Positions 38,202 through 46,751 of a stretch of DNA of 64,000 nucleotides are shown one piece after another (position 1 is the stretch's first letter; each line of letters opens with the position of its first letter). The position numbers and the translations under genes were made by a program. The notes below the pieces were generated by a model, which was not told the origin of the DNA, searched no databases, and saw only the letters and a list, made by a program, of their open reading frames with translations. This DNA is from Candidatus Thiodictyon syntrophicum (GTDB lineage Bacteria; Pseudomonadota; Gammaproteobacteria; Chromatiales; Chromatiaceae): the NCBI RefSeq assembly GCF_002813775.1, contig NZ_CP020370.1:3497501-3561500 (forward strand), given 5' to 3'.

Positions 38202-40143
38202 CCCAAAAAGGCGCTGAAAAGCCCATGCAAGAAGCGTGTTGCCGGGAAGGCCCGGCTGTCGGTTCTGTGCTCGGGTGGGTACGATGACGGTGCGACACTA
38301 GCTCATGCCCAGCCCTTGACAAACGGCGAACGGTTGGCCAGCCTACTGGCGCGGTGATCTGACCGCCTTGCCGGAGCGCGCACGACGTGATGAACGCATT
38401 CAAGAGCCCAGTGAGCCGTCTGGCCAACCTGTTCCAGCGGTCACGTGATGCCTGGAAGGCGAAAGCGTTGGAGCGGCAGCAGCGCCTGCGGGCCGCGGAG
38501 GTCAAGATTCGGGATCTGGAGCACAGCCGCGCGCAGTGGAAGGCGCGTGCGCTAAAGGCGGAGCGTGGGCGAACGGGCGCCGAAGAGGCCGCGGCGCCGG
38601 CGGCTGACGAACCAGTGGATGAGCCACCACAGCTTGCGCTGTCCCCGCCGGTCGGCCATCACTATTCGGTCATGGTCATGCAGTTGACCATGCGGCTGTA
38701 TCTGCACGCGGGGCTTGGCAGTCGCGGCGTGGCGCGGGTCTTGAATCTGTTCGGCGCGACATTCCCGGTGGCGGCGCCAGCCCACACCACGGTGCTGAAC
38801 TGGATCTATCGCTGCGGTCTCGCGATCCTCAATCGCCAACCGGAATGGCGCACGGATTGGATCTACGTCGCTGATCATACCATCGCCTTGGGGGCATCCA
38901 AGTGCCTGGTAATCCTGGGTATTCCGGTGAATGCACTGGCTCGGAGCGGTTACAGTCCGGGTCACGGCGCCATGCAGGTGCTGGCCGTGGAGATCACCAC
39001 ACACAGCACGGGGGCGTGGGTCGCGAACGTGCTCAGGCGCGTTGCGCAACGCACCGGTCCCCCGGTCCAGATCGTTGCCGACCACGGCAGCGACCTGCGC
39101 AAGGGCATCGCCTTGTTTCAGGAGCACGCCACTGCCTGCGTCTATACTTATGATATTTCTCATCTGATCGCGACGCTGCTCAAGGCCGAGATGGGCCGGG
39201 ACGCGCGCTGGGAGTCCTTGCTGGCGCACTGTCGCAACGCCTGGTCAGCCTTGCAGCAGACCGATCTGGCCTTCTTGCTGCCGCCTCGGCAGCGCCTCAA
39301 GGCGCGTTTCATGAATCTGGATGTCCAGGTGCGGTGGGCACAACGGCTCCTCGCCTACCATGATCGCGGCGACTTCAGCGCGATCCGCGCGCAATACGTC
39401 CTGAAGTGGCCGGCATGGGAGCACCTGTGCGCGCGGTTCGGCGCCGCCCGGGCGCACCCATTGCGGGCCATCGTCGGCATTCGCTATCCCGACCGGGCGG
39501 CTTTTTGCCAGGCACTGCAGACACACTCAGACCTCGAGAGTGATACGCTCGACGATGTGTTCTGGCAGCAAGCGGACGCTGGGTACAGCCGCTTCCTTGA
39601 CGGCTTTGCCTGGCTACTGTCCTACCGGGATGACCTGGTGGATTACGCGCAAATGATGGCGCAATCCAAGCTGATTCAGTCGCACCTCAAATCCAAGGGC
39701 CTCCAGCGGGGCTCCCAGGAATCACTCCAGGCCACGCTGCCACCGCAGTCAACGCTCACCCCACGCACGGCGGCCTTTACCCAACAGATGCTCGCGAAGG
39801 TGGCAGTGGAAGCCGCCAAGATCCCGACTGATAATGTCTGGCTGGCATCCTCCGATATCATCGAATCGGTCTTCGGGAAATACAAATGCTTCACCGCCAG
39901 GGGGCCACTCAAGGAGATCGGCAAGCTGCTGCTTGCGATTCCTGCCTTCATCGCCGACCTGGCGACTCCGTTGATTCGGGAGGCGATGGAATCGGTGCGT
40001 ACGATTGATGTCGAGCACTGGGCGCAAGCGCATATCGGTGCGTCGATGCTGGCCCGGCGTCGGCATGCTCTCATTGATTCGTTATCAAACACTAAAACTG
40101 TATGAAGATAATTTGTGAAATAGGTCCGATATTGAACACCCTA
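38185..40143 (+). mobile_element. Insertion sequence, 1959 bp, with 9-bp target duplication
   Basis: Ends are inverse copies: left TAGGATGTTCAATCTGACCC, right (complement) TAGGGTGTTCAATATCGGAC; the first 13 bases differ at one position. The 9-mer CGCTGCGGC lies immediately outside each end (38176-38184 and 40144-40152), a perfect target-site duplication. Removing the element plus one copy joins CTGCGG to CAATCC in frame and restores the kinase. One transposase gene fills the element. The intact ends and perfect duplication point to a recent insertion. Confidence 0.93.
38390..40105 (+). CDS. DDE-type transposase, family unassigned
   Basis: 571 residues; a GTG one codon earlier is an alternative start. 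The basic N-terminus with heptad-like helices (residues 1-65: WKAKALERQQRLRAAEVKIR) suggests a coiled coil or DNA-binding part, then LGSRGVARVLNLFGATFPV, helix-turn-helix-like. Candidate catalytic triad: D162 (YVADHTIALG), D231 (IVADHGSDLRKG) and E492 (SDIIESVFGKYK). The 260-residue gap between the second Asp and the Glu implies a large insertion domain, as in IS4- or hAT-like enzymes. I cannot place it confidently in a named IS family. Confidence 0.8.
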   Translation: MNAFKSPVSRLANLFQRSRDAWKAKALERQQRLRAAEVKIRDLEHSRAQWKARALKAERGRTGAEEAAAPAADEPVDEPPQLALSPPVGHHYSVMVMQLTMRLYLHAGLGSRGVARVLNLFGATFPVAAPAHTTVLNWIYRCGLAILNRQPEWRTDWIYVADHTIALGASKCLVILGIPVNALARSGYSPGHGAMQVLAVEITTHSTGAWVANVLRRVAQRTGPPVQIVADHGSDLRKGIALFQEHATACVYTYDISHLIATLLKAEMGRDARWESLLAHCRNAWSALQQTDLAFLLPPRQRLKARFMNLDVQVRWAQRLLAYHDRGDFSAIRAQYVLKWPAWEHLCARFGAARAHPLRAIVGIRYPDRAAFCQALQTHSDLESDTLDDVFWQQADAGYSRFLDGFAWLLSYRDDLVDYAQMMAQSKLIQSHLKSKGLQRGSQESLQATLPPQSTLTPRTAAFTQQMLAKVAVEAAKIPTDNVWLASSDIIESVFGKYKCFTARGPLKEIGKLLLAIPAFIADLATPLIREAMESVRTIDVEHWAQAHIGASMLARRRHALIDSLSNTKTV

Positions 40144-40152
40144 CGCTGCGGC

Positions 40153-41867
40153 AATCCCTGGACCCGCAGTCGCGCGATTACCTGGAGAAGCTCAATCAGT
40201 CCGGCCGCAGCCTGCTGCGGATATTGAACGACATCCTGGACCACTCCCGGATCGAAGCGGGACACCTGAGCCTCAACATCGCCCCCTTTGAACTGGCCGA
40301 CCTGCTGGCGACCATGCACACCCTGTTCGCCCACGCCGCGCAGATCCAGGGGCTCGGGTTTACGATCGAGACCGGCGCGCAGGTGCCCCGCTACCTGCTG
40401 GGGGATGCGCTGCGGCTGCAGCAGGTCTTGTCCAACCTGCTGGGCAACGCACTCAAATTCACCCACCAGGGCCAGGTCCGGCTGCAAGTCGATTGTCTCG
40501 GGTACGAAGGGTCCTGGGCACGGCTGCGCTGGACGGTGCAGGACACCGGGATCGGGATGGATGCGGCGACCCGCGCCCGCCTGTTCGAGCCCTTCGTCCA
40601 GGGTGACGCCTCGATTGCCCGGCGCTATGGGGGCTCGGGGCTGGGGCTGGCCATCAGCCGGAACCTGGCGCAGTTGATGGGCGGGCACCTGGACGTGGAG
40701 AGCACCGCGGGGGCGGGGAGCACCTTCACCCTCGACCTGCGCCTGCAGGTGGCGGCAACCGCGCCCGAGGCGAGCGGGACGGCCCCGCGGCCCGGCGCCC
40801 GCCTGGTTGGGGCCCGGGTCCTGGTCGCGGAGGACCAGCCGATCAACCGGCAGGTGATCGGCGACATGCTGCGCCTGCTGGGGGTGCGCGTCACCTTGGC
40901 AGCCGACGGCCGCGAGGCACTGGGGCACCTGGCCGAGGCGGACTTCGACGCCGTGCTGATGGATATCCAGATGCCCGAGATGGACGGCCTGACCGCCACC
41001 CGGCTGATCCGCGAAAACCCGGCCTGGGTGGACCTGCCGGTCATCGCCCTGACCGCCGGGGTGACCGTGGACGAGCGCGCCCGGATCACGGACAGCGGGA
41101 TGACCGACCTGCTGCCCAAGCCGGTGACCCTGGAGACCCTCGGGGCCACGTTGGGGCGCTGGATCGACCTGCCGGGCGCGGATACCCTGCCCGCCCCGCC
41201 GGGGCCGGCCCCCGATAACTGGGAGCGCGGCGCCGCGCCGGTGGAGTCCCTGACGGTCCCCGGTTTCGACTTGGGTTCGCTCCTGCAAACCGGGGGCGGC
41301 CAGGCCGAGGTGATCGAACTGCTGCACCGGTTCGCCGTCGCGGTCCGCAACGATGCCCAGGTCATCGCCGCCGCCCTGGCCGGCGGCGACCGCGCCCAGG
41401 CGGACCGGGCGATCCACCGCCTTAAAGGGATTGCGGGTAATCTCGGGGCCGTCGACCTGCACCGGGCCGCCGCCCGGCTGGAGGCCGAGCTGCGGGCCGG
41501 ACATGATCCGGCACCGGCCCTGGAGTTGTTGTCGGAGGCCCACGGCCGCGCCCTGGACCGGATCGCGGAACTCCCGCCGACTGCCGCCGCGCGGCCCGTG
41601 ACCGCCGCCGACCCCGCGGCCGTGCGCGAGCTGCTGACCGAGATCCAGGCCCTGCTCGTCAAGGGACTGGTGGTTCCGCGCAGCCTGTCGGACGACTTGC
41701 AGGCGGCGCTGTCCGCCGCCGATCAGGCACTGTATCTCGCCCTGAAAGACCGGCTCGACCGCTTCGACTACCCGGCCGCCGCACGTTTGCTGGAACCGTA
41801 CCTGTCCGCATCCCCTGCCCCTCCCCTACTCCCACCACCCACCCAGGTATCTGACGATGAACGATGA
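40153..41867 (+). pseudogene. CHASE-PAS hybrid histidine kinase, 3' part
   Basis: Continues the split kinase: QSLDPQSRDYLEKLNQSGRS (rest of DHp), ATPase domain with LSNLLGNALKFTH, QDTGIGMDAATRARLFEPF and GGSGLGLAISRNLAQLMGG. A receiver domain follows (VLVAEDQPINRQVIGDML, phospho-Asp in VLMDIQMPEMDG, LLPKPVTL), then an Hpt domain with phospho-His in RAIHRLKGIAGNLG. An internal ATG at 40224 could start a protein lacking half of the DHp domain. Undisturbed, the kinase would be about 1872 residues. The stop overlaps the next hybrid gene by 11 bases, so the two were co-transcribed; the insertion may be polar on it. Confidence 0.87.
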
Positions 41868-43041
41868 TCGCCCTGTCGTATTGATCGTGGACGATGAGCC
41901 GCTCAATCTCCAGGTCCTGGCCGACGCCCTGCAGGCCGACTACCGGATCAAGGTGGCCACCAAGGGGCCGGCCGCGCTGGAACTGGCGCGCCGGGACCCC
42001 TATCCCGACCTGATTCTGCTCGACGTCATGATGCCGGGCATGGACGGCTATGCGGTCTGTGCCGCCCTGAAGCGCGAGGCACTCACGGCCGCGATCCCGG
42101 TCATCTTCATCACCGCGCGCACCGACCCGGAGAGCGAGGCACTGGCCCTGACCGGCGGCGCGGTGGATTTCATCCACAAGCCGGTCAATCCGCCGGTGGT
42201 CCGCTCCCGGGTGCGCCTGCACCACGAACTGGCGCAGCACCGCAACCGCCTGGAAGACCTGGTGCAGTCCCGGACGCTGGAACTGGCCCAGGCGCGCGAT
42301 GCGGCGGAGAGCGCCAACCGCGCCAAGGACGCCTTTCTAGCCAATATCAGCCACGAATTTCGCACCCCGCTCAACGGCATCACGGGGATGGCCTATCTGC
42401 TGCACAAGGAGGTCCAAGGTGAGCGGGGCCGCGGTTTTCTCGCCAGGATCGACGAGTCGGCGCGGCGCCTGCTGGACCTCGTCAACGATGTCATCGACCT
42501 CTCCCGGCTGGAGGCGGGTTCAATCGAGATCGCGATGCAGGAGTTCGACCTGGGGCAGATGCTCCAGCAGTTCGTGCAGGACAGTGGAAGCCTCGCCACC
42601 GCCAAGGGGCTGACCCTGGTCCCGGAGATCGCCGCGGGTCTGCCCGCCGTCGTCGCCGCAGACCCCGCCCGCCTGCGCCAGGTCCTGGGCCAACTCCTGA
42701 GCAATGCGCTCAAGTTCTCCGAGCGGGGGTCAGTGACGCTGCGGGTCCAACCCGTCGCGACTCAGGGCGGGCAACGCTGGGTGCGCTTCGAGGTGCAGGA
42801 CCAGGGGATCGGTATCACCCCCGAGGTCCAGTCCGGGCTCTTTGCCTTGTTCAACCAGGGCGACAACTCGCCCGCCCGCCGCTACGGCGGCACCGGCCTG
42901 GGGCTGGCGCTCTGCCTCCGCCTGGTGGCCGCGATGGGAGGCGAGATCGATCTCAAAAGCACCCCGGGCCAGGGCACCACCATCGGCTTCCAGGTGCCCA
43001 TGAGCGTTCGCCCGGCACCGCAGACCGGCGCTTTACCCTGA
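41857..43041 (+). CDS. Receiver-histidine kinase hybrid
   Basis: 394 residues. The N-terminal receiver domain starts [19 protein letters not shown], phospho-Asp in [16 protein letters not shown], Lys in [12 protein letters not shown] short coiled coil (residues about 125-165) leads to the DHp box [15 protein letters not shown] and an ATPase domain with [19 protein letters not shown] and [19 protein letters not shown]. No membrane helix, so cytoplasmic. Such receiver-kinase proteins commonly take phosphate from an upstream hybrid kinase; its partner is probably the split kinase whose 3' end overlaps it. Expression may now depend on promoters inside or after the insertion sequence. Confidence 0.88.
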   Translation: MNDDRPVVLIVDDEPLNLQVLADALQADYRIKVATKGPAALELARRDPYPDLILLDVMMPGMDGYAVCAALKREALTAAIPVIFITARTDPESEALALTGGAVDFIHKPVNPPVVRSRVRLHHELAQHRNRLEDLVQSRTLELAQARDAAESANRAKDAFLANISHEFRTPLNGITGMAYLLHKEVQGERGRGFLARIDESARRLLDLVNDVIDLSRLEAGSIEIAMQEFDLGQMLQQFVQDSGSLATAKGLTLVPEIAAGLPAVVAADPARLRQVLGQLLSNALKFSERGSVTLRVQPVATQGGQRWVRFEVQDQGIGITPEVQSGLFALFNQGDNSPARRYGGTGLGLALCLRLVAAMGGEIDLKSTPGQGTTIGFQVPMSVRPAPQTGALP

Positions 43042-43060
43042 GAGTCGCGCAGCGACGCTG

Positions 43061-43117
43061 CCTGGAGTCCAAGGCTTCAGCCTGGCACGCTCCAAGGCTG
43101 AAGCCTTGGACTCCAGG
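43061..43117. repeat. 23-bp perfect inverted repeat, AAGGCTTCAGCCT family
   Basis: 43061-43083 (CCTGGAGTCCAAGGCTTCAG then CCT) is exactly inverted at 43095-43117 around an 11-base loop. Related to 1885-1942. It lies 20 bases after the receiver-kinase stop and could act as an mRNA 3' stabiliser. Confidence 0.7.
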
Positions 43118-43189
43118 CGCTTGGGCTGCCGCGCTTAACCTCACGGCAGTAACCTCCGGGCTGCGGCGACGTGACAGGTGCGAACGGCG

Positions 43190-43372
43190 CACCAGAAGCG
43201 CCAGAGCCCCGAAGGGGCGTGACATACCAGCCCAGGGCAACGCCCTGGGACAGGTCCGTTCAACCGGTTAGCCCTGAAAGGGCGTGACATGAGGTGCCCC
43301 GCGATATGTCATGCCCTTTCAGGGCCGGGCTATACTAACCCAAGGCGTTGCCCTGGGCTGGTCTGTCCGACC
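43190..43372. repeat. GCCCTGAAAGGGCGTGACAT repeat cluster
   Basis: The unit GGGGCGTGACATACCAGCCC at about 43212 recurs as GCCCTGAAAGGGCGTGACAT at 43271, and inverted as ATGTCATGCCCTTTCAGGGC at about 43305-43324. Flanking AGCCCAGGGCAACGCCCTGG pairs with the inverse at about 43341-43361. Nested REP-like element; no gene. Confidence 0.6.
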
Positions 43373-43570
43373 CCGTTGGGGTCAGAATGCATGACCAAGG
43401 CGGAACTGGGGGGCGGAATGACACCCGGGCGCGGCGGTACGCGACGGGTGCGATCCAGACCGATGTGGTCACGCGCACGCCGTGGATGGGCAAAGCCCGC
43501 GCGCAATGGTCCGGATCTGTCGTCGCGTCGCTCGGGCGTGCCCATCCGGGCCGCGTCGAGGTCTGGGGGG

Positions 43571-43650
43571 TGGGCACGCTGTGCTTTGCCGATCCTACGC
43601 TCGACGATCACGTCTGGAGGATGGGCACGCTGCGCTTTGCCCATCCTACC
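43571..43650. repeat. Two direct copies of TGGGCACGCTG.GCTTTGCC
   Basis: 43571-43599 and 43622-43650 share TGGGCACGCTG, GCTTTGCC and ATCCTAC with two or three differences. The unit is of the GGATGGGCAAAGCGCAGCGT dispersed repeat type. 43373-43570 and 43651-43771 show no supported gene apart from the promoter region of the protease gene. Confidence 0.6.
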
Positions 43651-43771
43651 CTCTGCTCAGCGCACGTTTCGACACCGCCCTGGCGTCAGGCGCGGGCCTG
43701 TCGGCCTACTGCAAAAATGGCCAAAGTCGAATGTTACTGATATCCTCATTATTTCGCTATGGTGTGACCTC

Positions 43772-45229
43772 ATGACAACTCGCCTCAGCACCCTGGCTCT
43801 GACCTCCTGCCTCGTGTCGATGTTATTCGCTCCAGGCGCGAATGCATCCCGCTTCGGCATGATGCATATGAGCGACGCTCAGGAGCGGGAACTCGCCACC
43901 TGGGTGGAAAGCCTGGAGCTTTACGCTGCCCCGACTGCCTATGCTCCGGTTACTGGTTCGGTCTCGGTGCTCGATCATTTTCATTACACGCCGGAGCTGC
44001 GCGATCAGACCCCGACCGGCACCTGTTGGATCTGGGCCAGTACTGCCATAATGTCGATGTATTTCGACAAGCAGTTCAGCGGCAACCCGGTACTGCAAGA
44101 CGGCCTGTCGGTTCAATTCCTGGCATCAAACGCCTGGATGGTCGGTTCGAACCTGAACGCCGGCGGTCATTTCGGAATGACCAAGGCATTTTACGACATG
44201 ATCGGGTATGCCATTCCTTACTCGAATATCGGCGCGGCCTGGGATACGACCTTCAGCGTCGGCGAGGTACGCCCATCGCTGATTGCATCCGGAACCTCGT
44301 GGAGCGCCTCCGGCAACACGGCATTTCCTATCGCCGGCATTGACATATCCAAGGTAGACACATGGGACATCAGTCAGGCCGATGCAATCCGTAACCTCAA
44401 GAGCGTGCTCGATGCCGGGTATCCAGTCGGCCTGCTCTACTTCCTGCCGACAACAGCGGACTGGGATATCTTCGACGCCTTTTGGGCGAATGAACCGGCG
44501 ACCAGCATCATCAACATGGACTATGCCAAGGACCATACCTGGGATAAAGGCGGATGCGGTCACTGGACAGTACTCGTGGGTTACAACGATACGGACAGCG
44601 ATCCGGCCAAGCATTATTGGACCATGCTCAATACCCACGGCACGGTGGACGGCACGCGGCCGGACGTCACGTTCCGGATGGCGATGAATATCGACTACAG
44701 CGCCCAGTTCACGGGAAACCCCGATCCGATTCCCTACCTGTATTCTTGGTTCGTCATGGACACCACCTTCGCCCCGAAGAACAGTCCACTTCCAGCCAAG
44801 GGACTGGAGAGTGTGGCGCTGACCGTCGATAACTCGCTGTCCTCGGCCATGAGCAGCGCAGTCGTCAGCGGCGTGGGTTTCTCCGCGGTGCCTGCCGCGA
44901 TTGTGTTGGGTAAGCTCACGCTGAATCTCCTTGAGATACCTGTTAATGCAGACACCGGGTCCTGGGGCCAGACCTCATCCGAGTTCCGCTTCGTCTCAAA
45001 GAGCGGGGCGGACCCCTACGTCACCCTCTCGATCAACAGGCTCACCAGGAAGTGGTCGGCATCGGTGCGGGGCACAACCCTTGCACGCAAGATCAACTCC
45101 TCCGACGGATTGGTCGCCAAGTTCGAGTATGCGGTCGCCCCTGGGGGCGACTTTACCCTGCTCAGCCAGAGCGCGGCTGTCGCCGATCAGGTGAAGACCA
45201 AGGCGAGCGCCGCCGTCAAGGGTCCCTAG
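43772..45229 (+). CDS. Exported papain-like (C1-type) cysteine peptidase
   Basis: 485 residues from the chosen ATG (MTTRLSTLALTSCLVSMLF), which supplies a Sec signal cleaved near ANA-S. The catalytic Cys region is RDQTPTGTCWIWASTAIMSM (Gln oxyanion residue and nucleophile), the His region is KGGCGHWTVLVGYND and the Asn-equivalent position is YWTMLNTHGTVDGT. The order Gln-Cys-His-Asn matches papain-fold enzymes. No propeptide motif is obvious. The C-terminal 150 residues form a separate beta-rich part. The next gene is a PEP-CTERM protein, so the two may act together outside the cell. GC content is lower than in flanking genes. Confidence 0.75.
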   Translation: MTTRLSTLALTSCLVSMLFAPGANASRFGMMHMSDAQERELATWVESLELYAAPTAYAPVTGSVSVLDHFHYTPELRDQTPTGTCWIWASTAIMSMYFDKQFSGNPVLQDGLSVQFLASNAWMVGSNLNAGGHFGMTKAFYDMIGYAIPYSNIGAAWDTTFSVGEVRPSLIASGTSWSASGNTAFPIAGIDISKVDTWDISQADAIRNLKSVLDAGYPVGLLYFLPTTADWDIFDAFWANEPATSIINMDYAKDHTWDKGGCGHWTVLVGYNDTDSDPAKHYWTMLNTHGTVDGTRPDVTFRMAMNIDYSAQFTGNPDPIPYLYSWFVMDTTFAPKNSPLPAKGLESVALTVDNSLSSAMSSAVVSGVGFSAVPAAIVLGKLTLNLLEIPVNADTGSWGQTSSEFRFVSKSGADPYVTLSINRLTRKWSASVRGTTLARKINSSDGLVAKFEYAVAPGGDFTLLSQSAAVADQVKTKASAAVKGP

Positions 45230-45308
45230 AGGCTCTCAGGCCCTCTACGAATTATCGCGAAGGCCGGGCGACCCCCACGACCCCTGATATCCCGAGCATT
45301 GCCGATCC

Positions 45309-46130
45309 ATGAGCAAGACGCACTATTACCTCCTCGCCTCGGTGCTCGCCATCGCACCGGGCGTCCGCGCCGCGCAAACCACCTGGCAGGGCGACGTGTT
45401 TGCCACCGACTGGAGCACGCCGGCAAATTGGTCGAACGGCGTGCCCGACAGCACCACGGATGTGATCATCCCAGATGTTCCCAGCGGCATCCTGGTGATC
45501 GGGTCAGATACAAATGCACTTTCGATCACGGTGCAGCCTGACGCCTCACCACTTTCGATTATGGCATCCAGCGACGCGCTGAATCTCTACGGAGACTTCA
45601 CCAACTCCGCCACAACTGGCATCGATGTTTCAGCAGACGTGAACTTCAAGCACTCGATGACGCTTAATGGGCAGGGGGCACCAATCACTTTCCGCGGGGT
45701 CTCAAGTACGGTACTCAACACCGTTATCATCCAAGGATTGATCAATTTCGGAAACACGATCGTCTTGGGATTGGACTCCGCCGCCGCTTACGGCCGCTTT
45801 CTTGTGGATTCCGCCGCGTCATTGGACCTGTCCGGAGTCACCACGATTGCCTTCTCGGCCTCACCTTATACTGGGGCAAACAACAATCGATTCCAGCTTT
45901 TTGACCTCACCGACGGCTTCTGGACCGGCGCATCGGTATTGAGTATCGACCAGAACACCCTGCCAACCCTCACCGGAGGGCTTGCCTGGGACCTGACGCG
46001 GTTTGAAATCGACGGTTCGATTTCCGTAGTCCCCGGACCTTCGACGATCACCTTACTTTCGATAGGTGCCGCGCTGGCTAGCCTGGTCCGGCGCAGAAAC
46101 AGACGCGGTACGCTCCCCGTCGCGCCTTGA
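45309..46130 (+). CDS. PEP-CTERM exported protein
   Basis: 273 residues with signal MSKTHYYLLASVLAIAPGVRA. The N-terminal part (TTWQGDVFATDWSTPANWSN, GVPDSTTDVIIP) is of the type found in autotransporter-like or PEP-CTERM proteins with parallel beta-helices. The tail has VVPGPSTITLLSIGAALAS then RRRNRR: the Pro-containing motif, membrane helix and basic end of an exosortase substrate. Predicted to be exported and processed at the C-terminus. Lies 79 bases after the cysteine peptidase gene, same strand. No ligand can be inferred. Confidence 0.78.
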   Translation: MSKTHYYLLASVLAIAPGVRAAQTTWQGDVFATDWSTPANWSNGVPDSTTDVIIPDVPSGILVIGSDTNALSITVQPDASPLSIMASSDALNLYGDFTNSATTGIDVSADVNFKHSMTLNGQGAPITFRGVSSTVLNTVIIQGLINFGNTIVLGLDSAAAYGRFLVDSAASLDLSGVTTIAFSASPYTGANNNRFQLFDLTDGFWTGASVLSIDQNTLPTLTGGLAWDLTRFEIDGSISVVPGPSTITLLSIGAALASLVRRRNRRGTLPVAP

Positions 46131-46223
46131 GCGTGTAGCCAGACATGTGTACGACAAGTTTCTGAAAAGATGACGAGAATTCATTGTCGGTCGCTATCGC
46201 CCACCTCCGCCAACGACGGACCT

Positions 46224-46751
46224 TCAGTCCCGCACCCCCCGCGCCATCGACCCGAAGAACAACACCGTCAGGACCAGCAAGGCCGCGAGCGCGGTCGTGA
46301 CACTGCTGCGATAGACCAGGCGCCAGCCGGTGTTGGCCTTGCGCGTGATCTCGAAGGCCTCAAGGTAGACGGTCTCGCAGGCGCCGTTGCCCTGATCGGT
46401 GCGGCTGGTGCTGGTGCCGCGCTGGAAGCCGCCGGCATGGGAGTAGCGCGCCAGTTTGCCGCGCAAGCGCACCTGGTCGCCGAGCTCGGCGGACTTGAGC
46501 GCCCGCCGGATCAGTGGGTCCTGCGTCAGCAGGTGGTTGTTGGAGAGTTGATCCGTGGCGAAGGCCGCCGCGGACCCGGTGCCGCGGCTCGCGACCCAGC
46601 AGGTCCAGGTGGTGTTGTGGTAGGACATGGCACGGAAGGCCCCGGCCTGCGCCTCGGACAGCTTGAGTGCCGCGGCCAGCGCCGCAACTGCGGCCGTCCG
46701 CTCGGCGCCCGGCAGCAGGTCACCGGTGAGCGTCAGGCAGTAATGCTTCAT
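46224..46751 (-). CDS. Hypothetical tail-anchored membrane protein, 175 aa
   Basis: Begins MKHYCLTLTGDLLPGAERTA without a signal peptide. Basic and beta-rich middle (QVRLRGKLARYSHAGGFQRG, CETVYLEAFEIT). One hydrophobic helix near the C-terminus (TTALAALLVLTVLFFGSM) suggests a C-terminal membrane anchor with a cytoplasmic body. I do not recognise the family with certainty. The start lies 32 bases inside the 3' end of the upstream hydrolase gene, so the two are coupled. Confidence 0.65.
   Translation of the reverse strand: MKHYCLTLTGDLLPGAERTAAVAALAAALKLSEAQAGAFRAMSYHNTTWTCWVASRGTGSAAAFATDQLSNNHLLTQDPLIRRALKSAELGDQVRLRGKLARYSHAGGFQRGTSTSRTDQGNGACETVYLEAFEITRKANTGWRLVYRSSVTTALAALLVLTVLFFGSMARGVRD

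Noticed and set aside
40224-41867. Independent kinase gene starting at the internal ATG
   Set aside because: The frame upstream to 40153 joins exactly to the interrupted kinase across the target duplication, so this is its 3' part.
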